A stretch of 64,000 bases of DNA from positions 186,001 to 250,000 of the forward strand of contig NZ_KQ031382.1 in the NCBI RefSeq assembly GCF_000384335.2, read 5' to 3'. A program made the translations under genes and the position numbers. The DNA comes from Hyphomicrobium sp. 99 (GTDB lineage Bacteria > Pseudomonadota > Alphaproteobacteria > Rhizobiales > Hyphomicrobiaceae). This document shows, one piece after another, positions 1 through 8,697 of the stretch (positions within the stretch are counted from its first letter, which is position 1; each line of letters opens with the position of its first letter). The notes below the pieces were generated by a model. The model was given only the letters and a program-made list of their open reading frames with translations. It was not told the origin of the DNA and made no database searches.

Positions 1-1074
1 GGATTTCAGTTTCGACTTCGCATAGTCCAAAACATTCTGCGTTTCAGCCGCGAAACCGATGACGAGACGCGGCCGTTCCGGACCGGGCCGCGCGATCATT
101 TTCAGGATATCCGGGTTTTCGGTGAGCGTTAGCGTCGGCGCACCCGTCTTATCGGTCTTCTTGATCTTCTCGGTTTGAATGGTCTCGACGCGCCAATCAG
201 CAACGGCCGCCGCGAAGACGGCGATATCGGCCGGCAGCGCCGCCTTCACCGCCTCCAGCATTTCCGCCGCCGTCTTGATGCGAATGATGTCGACGCCGGC
301 CGGTTCGGGAAGCGAAACCGGACCCGTGATCAGCGTCACCCGCGCACCGAGATCGGCCGCAGCGGTCGCGAGTTCGAAACCCTGCTTGCCCGACGAACGG
401 TTCGCCAGATAGCGGATCGGATCGATGGGCTCGTGCGTCGGCCCGCTTGTGATGAGGACATGCCGGCCCTCGAGAACGCCGCCGTGTCGCGGCTGGCCCG
501 GCTCAAAAACCCCCTCGATGGCCGCGACAAGTTCGGGAACTTCGACGAGGCGGCCGAGCCCAGCTTCGCCGCGCTCCGCCATTTCACCGGCGGCAGGCCC
601 GATAAGCCGGATGCCGTCGGCCTTGAGCTGCTCAACGTTCCGGCGCGTCGCCGGATGATGCCACATCGCGGGGTTCATGGCAGGTGCGACGAGGACGGGC
701 TTATCGGTGGCAAGCAGAACGGCGGTCGCGAGGTCGTCGGCGTGCCCGCCGGCCATTTTCGCGATGAGATCGGCCGTCGCGGGCGCAACGACGATCAGAT
801 CGCTGTCACGTGCCAGCCGGATGTGTCCGATCTCGCGTTCGTCGTCGAGATCGAAGAGGTTTGTCAGCACCCTTTCGTTGGTCAGTGCGCCAACGGAAAG
901 CGGCGTCACGAAATGGTGGGCGGCCTTCGTCATCACAGCCCGGACGCTGTGCCCGCGCTCCCTCAGCCGCCGGATCAGCTCCAAGCACTTATAGGCCGCG
1001 ATGCCGCCGCCGATGATCAGAAGGATACGCTTGGGCGATGACAATTCGTTAAGTCCCGTTTCCACTCGGTACAC
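1..1074 (-). CDS. coaBC: Bifunctional phosphopantothenoylcysteine decarboxylase / phosphopantothenate-cysteine ligase (CoaBC), 3' end cut by window
   Basis: This enzyme makes 4'-phosphopantetheine for coenzyme A in two steps in the cytoplasm. About 357 residues are visible and the frame runs open off the left edge. The N-terminal flavoprotein (CoaC) half shows the GGGIAAYK start, the catalytic-His segment GHIRLAR and the PAMNPAMW motif. The CoaB half follows with SGPTHEPIDPIRYLANRSSG and the lysine motif EKIKK. The usual CoaC Ala-Cys-Gly substrate-flap motif reads GEMAERGEAG here, so the expected cysteine is absent. No strong Shine-Dalgarno settles the start: GTG at 1074 (AAAGAG about 10 nt upstream) and GTG at 1065 are both possible. 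It is divergent from the copper chaperone gene. Confidence 0.93.
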   Translation of the reverse strand, partial: MYRVETGLNELSSPKRILLIIGGGIAAYKCLELIRRLRERGHSVRAVMTKAAHHFVTPLSVGALTNERVLTNLFDLDDEREIGHIRLARDSDLIVVAPATADLIAKMAGGHADDLATAVLLATDKPVLVAPAMNPAMWHHPATRRNVEQLKADGIRLIGPAAGEMAERGEAGLGRLVEVPELVAAIEGVFEPGQPRHGGVLEGRHVLITSGPTHEPIDPIRYLANRSSGKQGFELATAAADLGARVTLITGPVSLPEPAGVDIIRIKTAAEMLEAVKAALPADIAVFAAAVADWRVETIQTEKIKKTDKTGAPTLTLTENPDILKMIARPGPERPRLVIGFAAETQNVLDYAKSKLKS

Positions 1075-1211
1075 GCCTTGGCTCTTTAGCACATTCCCGG
1101 AAGCCTTAGGTTAAGTCCCGGCCAAGACCACAAATTTCAGCCCTTGGACCCATGCCATTTTCTGGGATCTGGCCTATATCCGCCCTGGAATGTCTCTCTG
1201 GAGGAACTGCC

Positions 1212-1733
1212 ATGCGTCTGATAATCCCGGCCTTCGCCGTGCTGGCCGCGCTAGCGCCCGCCCTGGCCGACGCCCACGAAGTGACCGTCAAAGGCGTAAC
1301 GGTTGCACATCCCTGGGCACGCGCCACGCCGGAAGGCGCAAAGGTCGGCTCGGCCTTCGCCGAGATCAAGACTGACAAGGATACCTCCGACCGGCTGATC
1401 AGCGTCTCGTCCCCCGTCGCCGGCCGGGCTGAAATTCATTCGATGACCATGGAGGGCGACGTCATGAAGATGCGCCGTCTCGACGGCATCGACCTGAAGC
1501 CCGGCGAATCCGTCGTCCTGAAGCCGATGGCCGATCACATGATGCTGTTCGATTTGAAAGAGCCGCTCAAGGAGGGCGATCTGGTGAAGCTCACGCTGAC
1601 CTTCGCCAAGGCCGGCCCCATAGAGGTTGAAGGAACGATCGAACCGCCCGGCGCAAAGGGACCTCATGGGTTTGACTCGCAGCCGGTTGATGATTCTATG
1701 GGCGCCATGCACCATGAGATGCACCACGACTGA
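1212..1733 (+). CDS. PCuAC-type periplasmic copper chaperone
   Basis: Family members bind Cu(I) in the periplasm and deliver it to heme-copper oxidases. The 173-residue product has a signal peptide (about residues 1-21, ending ALADA). The PCuAC copper motif is complete: H76, M87, H109 and M111 with the canonical X10, X21 and X1 spacing. The C-terminal tail (MGAMHHEMHHD) is Met/His-rich and could be a further copper site. A GGAGG Shine-Dalgarno lies 7-8 nt before the ATG at 1212; an upstream in-frame ATG at 1152 has no such support and would bury the signal peptide. The bo3 oxidase operon 10 kb away lacks CuA, so delivery to another oxidase is equally possible. Confidence 0.9.
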   Translation: MRLIIPAFAVLAALAPALADAHEVTVKGVTVAHPWARATPEGAKVGSAFAEIKTDKDTSDRLISVSSPVAGRAEIHSMTMEGDVMKMRRLDGIDLKPGESVVLKPMADHMMLFDLKEPLKEGDLVKLTLTFAKAGPIEVEGTIEPPGAKGPHGFDSQPVDDSMGAMHHEMHHD

Positions 1734-2153
1734 AATTAAAGCCCCAGCGCAGCTCCGTTGGCCCCTCGCGTGATCATCTTTCAGGCATACTGAAAGCGTA
1801 AATTATTTATGTCGCGCGGTGACTTGACGCAGAAGATTGTTTGGTACATGTTGCCGCCACTTGCGATGGCCGGGACCGGTCGCAAGACAAAAAAAACGAA
1901 TAAAGGTCCAAGTCTAGGGACGATACCATCGGGGTGGTTCGGTAATTCGAGCCACCCCATTGCCGTTTTATGGCCGACCCTCACTCACGCTCATAAGCAA
2001 TCCTAGAGTGGCCGAGATCGCCATCGGCGAACCGCTTTCCACGCTTCCTGAGTCGCGTCTTGGCAGTATTGCCTTGGCTGCCTTGATCGTAACGCCTTTC
2101 TGACGCCAATAGCGCGCTCAGGATCCTGTGTCGGGGACGCAGAGAGGGTGAAG
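1734..2153. other. Intergenic region, no convincing gene
   Basis: This 420-bp stretch holds no coding frame I can support; a 65-codon frame from 1809 has no ribosome site or recognisable sequence. The one structural item is an inverted repeat, GGGGTGG (1931-1937) with CCACCCC (1953-1959), around a 15-nt loop. No T-run follows it, so it is at best a weak terminator. The 3' part probably carries the promoter of the following symporter gene. Confidence 0.5.
1931..1959. repeat. Small inverted repeat (7-bp stem)
   Basis: GGGGTGG and CCACCCC are separated by 15 nt. It may act as a stem-loop at the 3' end of a transcript from the copper chaperone gene, but there is no poly-U tract. Confidence 0.4.
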
Positions 2154-4085
2154 ATGAGTTTGGGGGATATTGCTGGCGCCAGCCGGCCTTCAGGTCGCCT
2201 GCTTCTGGCGAGCTTGCTGATTTGGCTGATCCTGTCGGTCGCGCTGCCGCTGTCGGCGCTGACGCTCAATTTTGTTCGTATCGGCGGTTTCCCACTCGGC
2301 TTCTGGATTGCCGCGCAAGGCGCAATCATCGGTCTCGTTGCGTTGGTCGCCTTCTACGCTTGGAGAGCTGGCGGTGTGCCGGTTCGCGAAGGCATTCGCC
2401 CTGCCCTCATATTCGCTGGCGAGATCGTCGGCGCCGTCGCGCTTCTTGGCTTCACCGGTTATATCGCAGCGATGGGCTATGACGGCTTGGCCCTGCCGCT
2501 CGGTCTCGTCGCCGGCGTCGCCCTGCTTGCGATCCTCGTAGCGCCGCGCTTCGTTCTCTACCCCGTGCAATCGATCAGCGGATTTTTTGCGATCCGTTAC
2601 GGCGGAAGCCTGACGCGCCGCTTGGCATTCCTCATCGCATTGGCGGCGACAGGTCTGCTCCTGGCCGCCGACATCAGGGCAGGTTCGCTTGGCCTTCAGA
2701 GCCTCACCGGAATTCCCCTCCACCAAGCGATACTCGGCCTCGCGCTCGCAGTAGCCGCGACTTGGCTTGCAGGCACATTTCTCTCGCCAGCGAAAATGAG
2801 CGGCGGTCTCGGCTTCGTCGCCGTCTTCGTCGGATTGCTCGCGACGTTGATCGCGCTCGCGGTGTTTTCGACCGGCTCGCCCCTGCCGCACTTTTCGCTC
2901 GGGTCCGCGCTTGAAAGTCACGCCAACCTCAATCAGGCACTTGTCGTCAATCGCCTGTCGGACGTGAAATCGTTGACGCCGATGACGTCGCCGTTCCTGC
3001 AGCTATCGATGCGAAATTTTGCGGGGCTCTTGCTCGCGGTCGCGCTCGGCGTGGTCGCGGCTCCCCATCTTCTCGGGCGGCACGTGTCGCAATCGGCGGT
3101 CGCGCCGGGCGGCGCGGTGAAGCGCACGGCCCTGGCGCTCGTCGGCGTCGCGATCCTCATCGCCAGCCTTCCGCCGCTGGCGCTCTACAGCCGCATCGGC
3201 TTCGAAGAAGCGATGTCGAAAGGCATAGAAATTGCGGCTATCCCGCAATCCTTCGCCGAAGCGAGCGCGCGCGGCTGGGTGAAAGTTTGCGATCAGACGT
3301 CGCCCGCGACAGCCGATCTCGCCGCCGCCTGCGCCAAAGCCTCCGGACAGCGCGGCTTCCTGAGACTTCAGGATCTCGCATTCACGACGGACGGATTCGT
3401 CGTCGCGGCGCCGATGATTTCGGGTCTCGATCCCATGCTGGAATATCCGCTCTTGCTCGGCGTCATCCTGGCGTCGGTGCTCGTCGGCAATGCGCTTATA
3501 TCGAGCATCGTCGTCGCAGACGGTGAGATCAGAACGAAGCGCGATGAGCGCGCGCCGGGCCTTGATTTTCGTTCGGTGTCGATCGGCGGAACTCTGCTCG
3601 TCGGAGCGGCTGTGTTGGCGCTCTATTCGGCCATAGGTACCGCGCTTCTCGCGGCGGAAGGCTTCGCATTATTGGCCGCCGGCATTTTCCCCTCGCTCGT
3701 TCTTGGCCTGCACTGGCGCCATATGAACGCCGCGGGCGCCATCGCCGCGATGCTTGTCGGAACGCTGATCACCGCTGCTTACCTGCTGGGCGTTCACCTG
3801 TGGCCAGTCGAGCTATTCAGTATCACCGGCGGCCTTTCCGATGCGCCGCCAATGGCGGCAAAGCGCTTCGCTGAACTCCAAGCCGCACTTGCTGCTGCGA
3901 CGACACCCGAAGCGGAAGCGCTCGCCCGCTCAGCGCTCGTCAAGCACGTGACCACGATTGCAAACTGGGGCGGACTGAAGCCGGCCGCCATCACGCTCGT
4001 CGCGGTCCCCGCGAGCTTCGTTGCGGGTCTCTTGGTCAGCCTGCTGCTCCGGCCGCAGAAAAAGAAAGAAGAAGCGCCCGCCTGA
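2154..4085 (+). CDS. Sodium:solute symporter family protein with fused DUF4212-like N-terminus
   Basis: This is a hydrophobic integral membrane protein of 643 residues. Residues 1-90 contain two membrane segments with a GGFPLGFWIAAQG motif typical of the small subunit (DUF4212) of two-component sodium/organic acid symporters. The rest resembles the SSS large subunit (VC_2705/ActP-like), with repeated hydrophobic helices, a GFTGYIAAMGYDG segment and SISGFFAIRYGG. Small and large subunits are normally separate adjacent genes, so this is read as a fusion. The substrate is unknown; acetate-like carboxylates are only a family-level guess. AGAGAGG lies 6 nt before the ATG at 2154; a GTG at 2148 is the alternative. 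glpD follows 69 nt downstream on the same strand. Confidence 0.8.
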   Translation: MSLGDIAGASRPSGRLLLASLLIWLILSVALPLSALTLNFVRIGGFPLGFWIAAQGAIIGLVALVAFYAWRAGGVPVREGIRPALIFAGEIVGAVALLGFTGYIAAMGYDGLALPLGLVAGVALLAILVAPRFVLYPVQSISGFFAIRYGGSLTRRLAFLIALAATGLLLAADIRAGSLGLQSLTGIPLHQAILGLALAVAATWLAGTFLSPAKMSGGLGFVAVFVGLLATLIALAVFSTGSPLPHFSLGSALESHANLNQALVVNRLSDVKSLTPMTSPFLQLSMRNFAGLLLAVALGVVAAPHLLGRHVSQSAVAPGGAVKRTALALVGVAILIASLPPLALYSRIGFEEAMSKGIEIAAIPQSFAEASARGWVKVCDQTSPATADLAAACAKASGQRGFLRLQDLAFTTDGFVVAAPMISGLDPMLEYPLLLGVILASVLVGNALISSIVVADGEIRTKRDERAPGLDFRSVSIGGTLLVGAAVLALYSAIGTALLAAEGFALLAAGIFPSLVLGLHWRHMNAAGAIAAMLVGTLITAAYLLGVHLWPVELFSITGGLSDAPPMAAKRFAELQAALAAATTPEAEALARSALVKHVTTIANWGGLKPAAITLVAVPASFVAGLLVSLLLRPQKKKEEAPA

Positions 4086-4154
4086 AACCTTCGCGGGCGC
4101 GAACGAGTCGCCTAGAGTTGGACGCGGCACGACGTTCTGAAGCTGCACCAACGC

Positions 4155-5669
4155 ATGGCGGCACCAACCATGGCGGACGAGATTTACGATCTCCTCGTGA
4201 TCGGCGGCGGCATCAACGGTGCCGGTATCGCAGCCGATGCCGCGATGCGTGGACTGACTGTTTTCCTCGCCGAGGCGGATGACCTCGCGGGGGCAACGTC
4301 GTCGGCAAGCTCCAAGCTGATCCACGGCGGCCTCCGATACCTCGAGCATTTTGAATTCCGCCTCGTTCGTGAAGCCCTCGCCGAGCGCGAAGTCCTTCTT
4401 GCGAAGGCACCGCATATCATCCATCCGATGCGCTTCGTACTTCCGCAGGCGCCCGGCATGCGCAGCGAACTGATGATGCGCGCCGGACTGTTTCTCTACG
4501 ATCATCTGGCGACCCGGAAATCCCTCGGCGCGTCGCACGCGATTGATCTGCGACGCGATCCGGCGGGCGCACCTCTGATGCCGGAATTGACGCGCGGCTT
4601 CACGTACTGGGACTGTGCCGTCGACGATTCCCGGCTTGTCGTTCTGAATGCAATTGCCGCGCGCGAAGCCGGAGCGAGCATCGAAACGCGAACGCCCGTC
4701 ACCGGATTGAACATCGAAGATGGCTTCTGGACTGCAACACTCGGTAACGCGGGCCGTCGCGTTGCTGCTCGCGCCGTCATCAACGCTGCGGGACCGTGGG
4801 TTGCAAAAGTGGCAGCGCTTGCAAACAGCCCGCAACACATTCGACCTCCGACCGTGAGGCTCGTCAAAGGCAGCCACATCACCGTACCGCGCGTTGCAGG
4901 CGCCGATGACGCGTACACGTTCCAAAACAGCGACGGCCGGATCGTGTTCGCGTTGCCGTTCGAAGAAACGTTCACGATGATCGGCACGACGGAGGAAGCA
5001 TTCGCCGGCGACCCGCGCCACGCAAACCCCTCGCGCGAAGAACAAGACTACTTGCTCGATGCCGCCAATCGCTTTTTTCGAAAGCCACTCACCCATCGCG
5101 ACATTGTCTGGAGTTTCGCCGGCGTTCGTCCGCTCGATGAAGACGGCAGCGAAACCGCGTCTGCCGTGAGCCGCGATTACCGTCTCGAACTCGACGCAAC
5201 CGATACGCCGCCGATACTTCACGTCGTCGGCGGAAAGATCACGACCTACCGCAAGCTCGCCGAAGCGGCGTTGAAATTTATGAACCCCTATTTTCCGAAA
5301 ATGCAGCCCGGACGTACGCGAACGGTGCCTCTGCCGGGCGGCGATCTGGGCGGCCGGTCGTTCGATCAATGGTTTGAAGAATTCGCTCGGGAGAACTCAG
5401 GCTTCGAGACAGCTTTCCTTCGCCAGCTGGCACGCCGCCATGGCACGCGGGCCCGCAAGATCATCGACGGCGCCGCGTCCGAAAAAGACCTCGGCGAAAA
5501 TTTCGGCGGCAGTCTAACCGAGCGCGAGGTCGCTTATCTCAAATCGGAAGAGTGGGCGGAAACTGCGACCGACGTTCTCTGGCGGCGAACCAAGGCAGGC
5601 TTGCATCTGAGAGCGGACGATATTGCGCGCGCCGCCGATCGCATCCAAGCCTGTCTCGACAAATCCTGA
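4155..5669 (+). CDS. glpD: Glycerol-3-phosphate dehydrogenase, FAD-dependent (GlpD)
   Basis: This membrane-associated enzyme oxidises sn-glycerol-3-phosphate to dihydroxyacetone phosphate and passes electrons to quinone. Of 504 residues, the N-terminus carries the FAD dinucleotide-binding motif (DLLVIGGGINGAGIA), followed by SSKLIHGGLRYLE and, further on, the GGKITTYRKLAE signature of the DAO-fold GlpD family. The C-terminal helical domain is present, so the length is normal. A second in-frame ATG at 4170 could be the start and neither has a strong ribosome site. It may be cotranscribed with the upstream symporter. No glpK, glpF or glpR is visible nearby. Confidence 0.96.
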   Translation: MAAPTMADEIYDLLVIGGGINGAGIAADAAMRGLTVFLAEADDLAGATSSASSKLIHGGLRYLEHFEFRLVREALAEREVLLAKAPHIIHPMRFVLPQAPGMRSELMMRAGLFLYDHLATRKSLGASHAIDLRRDPAGAPLMPELTRGFTYWDCAVDDSRLVVLNAIAAREAGASIETRTPVTGLNIEDGFWTATLGNAGRRVAARAVINAAGPWVAKVAALANSPQHIRPPTVRLVKGSHITVPRVAGADDAYTFQNSDGRIVFALPFEETFTMIGTTEEAFAGDPRHANPSREEQDYLLDAANRFFRKPLTHRDIVWSFAGVRPLDEDGSETASAVSRDYRLELDATDTPPILHVVGGKITTYRKLAEAALKFMNPYFPKMQPGRTRTVPLPGGDLGGRSFDQWFEEFARENSGFETAFLRQLARRHGTRARKIIDGAASEKDLGENFGGSLTEREVAYLKSEEWAETATDVLWRRTKAGLHLRADDIARAADRIQACLDKS

Positions 5670-5687
5670 CGAAAGAGCAGAAGCGCT

Positions 5688-6203
5688 TTACATCAAACGC
5701 CGGCGCGAAGCGCGAAGCGCGCACGTCGCGGGGCAAACGGAATCCGCACACAGCATCTGATTGGTGCTGCTGAGAGCATCCGCAAGCGCCAGCGCACCGT
5801 TCAATGTGTCGCCGATATCTTCCGAGCCGATCAGCGCCGAAACCGATGCCTTCAGCGCTTGCCGCTCGCCATGCTGACAGGCCGCGATGATCGAGATCGC
5901 CAGACACTCGTCACGGCAGAAACTGCGGCAGCCGGCCGGCGAGATTTCGATGTCGCGCTGCGCGTTCGCTTTCACTGCGCGAACGAACTTCGAGAGATCG
6001 AGAAGCAGCGTCTTCGCCTTTTCAGGCCCGAGCATGCCTGAAAACGTGTTCCAGGCATCTTCCCAGCACTTGATGTCGCCAGTCGACAAGCCCGCGAGCC
6101 AGCACCGGAAGCCAACGCCAACCAACCGCTCCGGAGCGCGCGCGGGAAGCGGCACGACCTTGGCCGAGCGGGCGACATGTCCGATGGATGCCGAATTAGC
6201 CAT
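5688..6203 (-). CDS. Conserved-type hypothetical protein, cysteine-rich
   Basis: This 171-residue protein resembles no family I recognise. A GGAGGT Shine-Dalgarno 8-9 nt upstream supports the ATG at 6203 over an in-frame ATG at 6302. The basic N-terminus lacks a clear signal peptide. Cysteines cluster in the C-terminal two-thirds, including GCRSFCRDEC, ACQHG and CADSVCPATC, which suggests metal binding or disulfides. The middle (GPEKAKTLLLDLSKFVRAV) looks helical. It is convergent with glpD, 18 bp away, and stands alone. Function unknown. Confidence 0.7.
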   Translation of the reverse strand: MANSASIGHVARSAKVVPLPARAPERLVGVGFRCWLAGLSTGDIKCWEDAWNTFSGMLGPEKAKTLLLDLSKFVRAVKANAQRDIEISPAGCRSFCRDECLAISIIAACQHGERQALKASVSALIGSEDIGDTLNGALALADALSSTNQMLCADSVCPATCALRASRRRLM

Positions 6204-6505
6204 TGTTGCAGACCTCCGCTGGGACGCGCGCGATTGCGGCGAATGAGCTGAAGGACCAACGGGCGTAAGAGGAATTGGCGCTGCGGAGCGCCTGCAGAAC
6301 AATAATCATTTCGACTCCAATAATCAGGGTTCAAGGCCCCGGTATCGGTTGGCGCCAAGCCAATGGCGCGGCCGTCGCGATGACGACCTGACTTGAGCTA
6401 GCGCGAGGATGGCCGCCCGGTCAACCATTTGTAAGCCGCTGGCTTCACATTAGAATTTTTATAATTTTCAACTGGCTACCGTCAGTGATCGGAGAGCCTG
6501 GCCGG
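6204..6505. other. Intergenic region between two minus-strand genes
   Basis: About 300 bp separates the histidine kinase stop from the start of the Cys-rich gene. It contains an AT-rich patch around 6450-6475 but no coding frame and no hairpin with a T-run. It presumably holds the promoter of the minus-strand gene ending at 5688. Confidence 0.4.
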
Positions 6506-7735
6506 TCACTCGAAGCGGCGCGTGAAGTCGCCGAAAATGATCAATGCCGCGGTCCCGCCCTCCGCCGCGCTCTCGATCTCGAACTCCGCACCCATATCGC
6601 GAACAAGCCGTTCGACGAGCGGCAGCCCGATGCCGGTGCTGTGAGCCCAGGGCGGCTGCAGCGATGCGGCGGAAGCCTTGTAGGATGGCGACTGCGTTCC
6701 GCTCATCCCGCGGCCGGTATCGCTCACGACGAGGAATACGCGGCCATCGCCGACATAACCGGTCGCGACGCGAACATCCCCGCCGCGCGGCGTGAACTTG
6801 ATCGCATTCGTCAGCAGGTTCAGCAGGATTTGCCGAAGCGCCGTCGGATTGGCGACGACATGCGGACGCGCCCCGTCGCTCTCGAAGACGAGGTTCAATC
6901 CGCACGATTCCGCCAGCGCCTGCACGCTTGACACCGTCCGCTCTACGATCGCATTGAGATCGAGCGCGATGAGCCGCGCGACCGGTACGCTCGTCGTCCG
7001 CGTGCCGTCCGAAAGCAACGCCGTGATGACGTCGAGCGCGTGCGTCGCGCTTTCGTGAATATCGGCCGCGTAGCTCAGATACCGCTCGTTCTTCATCTCG
7101 CCGAGCCGCTCGTCACGCATGATCTCGGAAGCGGCAGCGATGGCCGTCAGCGGCGTCTTGAGTTCGTGCGCGAGCTTGGCGAGATGATCGGCATCCAGAA
7201 CGATCATCGGCTTCGGCGCGGCGGCCTCGGCTTCGGCAACGCCCGCAGCGCCCAACGCTTGGATTTCGGCCCCGATAGCCGCATAAACCGGCGTCAAAGC
7301 GCGCGCATCAAACGACGGCGCTTCCGACGGCGCTTCACCCTCATCGACGTGAAGCAGCAGAACCTTCGAGCCCTTCTTGCCCGGCCTCGTGACGCGGCAT
7401 GTCAAACGCTTCAGCCGGCCATTGCTCCAGAACACCAGCGTCTCGAAACCGCCTTTGCGGAAATCGTTCTCGCCCGCGATCTGACGCAGCCGTTCCAGCG
7501 CCGGCGTTTTGGGATCGATGGCGATTGGAAACGTCGCATAGGGAAAAAGCCCGAGAGCCGCAGCGCCCGATGCCGTCGCACCGAGAATTTCCGCCGCCTC
7601 CGGATCGATCGTGATGACCGCCTGCGAGCTGACAGCTTCCGTCGCGGGCGCGGCTTCGTGCGCCGCGAGATTGTCGCGGCGGCCGGGCATTGCGGGTTTA
7701 GCGGAGACCGCCATGGTCAAAAGCGCCCGTTCCAT
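6506..7735 (-). CDS. Soluble sensor histidine kinase (orphan)
   Basis: This is a cytoplasmic HATPase-type sensor kinase of 409 residues with no membrane segment. The N-terminal 180 residues form an unassigned sensory region, possibly a diverged PAS domain. The HisKA H-box is AHELKTPLTAI with phosphoacceptor H190. The N-box (LRQILLNLLTNAIKFTP), G1 (DTGRGM) and G2 (GIGLPL) motifs are intact, so kinase activity is expected. No response regulator gene is adjacent, so the partner is unknown. ATG at 7735 is used; a second ATG at 7714 is possible and neither has a strong ribosome site. Confidence 0.88.
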   Translation of the reverse strand: MERALLTMAVSAKPAMPGRRDNLAAHEAAPATEAVSSQAVITIDPEAAEILGATASGAAALGLFPYATFPIAIDPKTPALERLRQIAGENDFRKGGFETLVFWSNGRLKRLTCRVTRPGKKGSKVLLLHVDEGEAPSEAPSFDARALTPVYAAIGAEIQALGAAGVAEAEAAAPKPMIVLDADHLAKLAHELKTPLTAIAAASEIMRDERLGEMKNERYLSYAADIHESATHALDVITALLSDGTRTTSVPVARLIALDLNAIVERTVSSVQALAESCGLNLVFESDGARPHVVANPTALRQILLNLLTNAIKFTPRGGDVRVATGYVGDGRVFLVVSDTGRGMSGTQSPSYKASAASLQPPWAHSTGIGLPLVERLVRDMGAEFEIESAAEGGTAALIIFGDFTRRFE

Positions 7736-7903
7736 AGGCTCATGCGCAACGCATCACGATGATCTACGTGATTTGCGAGCCTTCAGAACGGCAAACGGGC
7801 GATTTTCCACTGTCTTACGCGGCGGCGCAGCACGCAGGAGGAGCACTACGCCCGGCGAATATCCCGGACCACAATCTCGGGTAGTGATAAAGCCGGGTTG
7901 CCC

Positions 7904-8098
7904 TTAGGCAGCCTTGCTCAGGACGGCCGCGCGAAGCTTTTCCGGGTCGCGCTCGCCGTGATCGGCCAGATCGAACAGCTTCTCGATAATATCGTCGTCG
8001 GCAATATTGAGCGACCGCGCATGAGCCTCATCGATGATGCTCTTGAGCAGCCGGTGCAGGTCTTTAAGCTCATCCGAGCTATATGGGCATAGCGTCAT
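7904..8098 (-). CDS. Small hypothetical protein
   Basis: A 64-residue acidic, helix-prone protein (starting MTLCPYSSDELKDLHR) with no recognised domain. A GGGGGGA tract lies about 11 nt before the ATG at 8098; an upstream in-frame ATG at 8170 would add an implausible Gly/His-rich leader. It lies upstream of the histidine kinase gene on the same strand, about 170 bp away, which is weak evidence of linkage. Confidence 0.6.
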   Translation of the reverse strand: MTLCPYSSDELKDLHRLLKSIIDEAHARSLNIADDDIIEKLFDLADHGERDPEKLRAAVLSKAA

Positions 8099-8402
8099 TG
8101 ATCTCTGAATCCCCCCGGATACAGGTTGGTGAACATCCCCGCCACGCCCGTGAACGCAACCGAACCGCACGGGTTCCCCGCGTTGCGTCTACGATGTGAA
8201 GGACACCCAAAAACGGGTAAACTCAAGGCAAGCGCATACGTCGCTCTTGACCCTTGGCTCTCGCTGTGTTGGAACCAGCGTCGCGTGCGATCCCCTCGGG
8301 ATCGACCGGCAATAGGGATTCTTCAAAGCGCGACGACGCGGTGATTTGCACGTGCAATGCCCCGCCAGATCGCACTAAAGTCATCCCAGGCCATTTTGGT
8401 AT
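8099..8402. other. Intergenic region before tRNA-His
   Basis: About 300 bp with no supported gene. It must contain the promoter for the tRNA on the plus strand and that of the small minus-strand gene, but I could not assign -35/-10 elements with confidence. Confidence 0.4.
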
Positions 8403-8479
8403 GCCGCCTTAGCTCAGTTGGTTAGAGCGCTAGATTGTGGATCTAGAGGTCCCCGGTTCAAATCTGGGAGGCGGTACCA
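8403..8479 (+). tRNA. tRNA-His (GTG anticodon)
   Basis: The 77-nt cloverleaf includes an encoded CCA end. The acceptor stem GCCGCCT pairs with AGGCGGT (first pair G-U), the D-arm has AGCTCAGTTGGTTAGAGC, the anticodon stem CTAGA/TCTAG encloses TTGTGGA (anticodon GTG) and the T-arm holds GGTTCAAATC. The discriminator base is A and the base before the acceptor stem is T, so there is no encoded G-1. This matches the unusual tRNA-His described for alphaproteobacteria. Confidence 0.97.
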
Positions 8480-8697
8480 TTCCCATCCGACATCGTTGAT
8501 GTGAATTCGGTGGCGCGTCGTTTTCGACGGCTAACCCATTTTACTTGCCCGCCATTCATCGTCCGTCGCCGCCGCTTTGCTGAGCACTGCAACATCGAAT
8601 TCCGTGCACAAAACTTCCGAAGCGAGACTCAAAAGTTGAAACCGGCTAATGGTCATTCCGACCACTGACAATCAGAGCGCAGAAGCCGGGGGGCAAC

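Noticed and set aside
175..1041. Long plus-strand open frame opposite coaBC
   Set aside because: Its product is arginine-rich and unconserved; the minus strand encodes clear CoaBC motifs across the same bases.
1809..2006. Small open frame in the gap before the symporter
   Set aside because: No ribosome site and no recognisable features.
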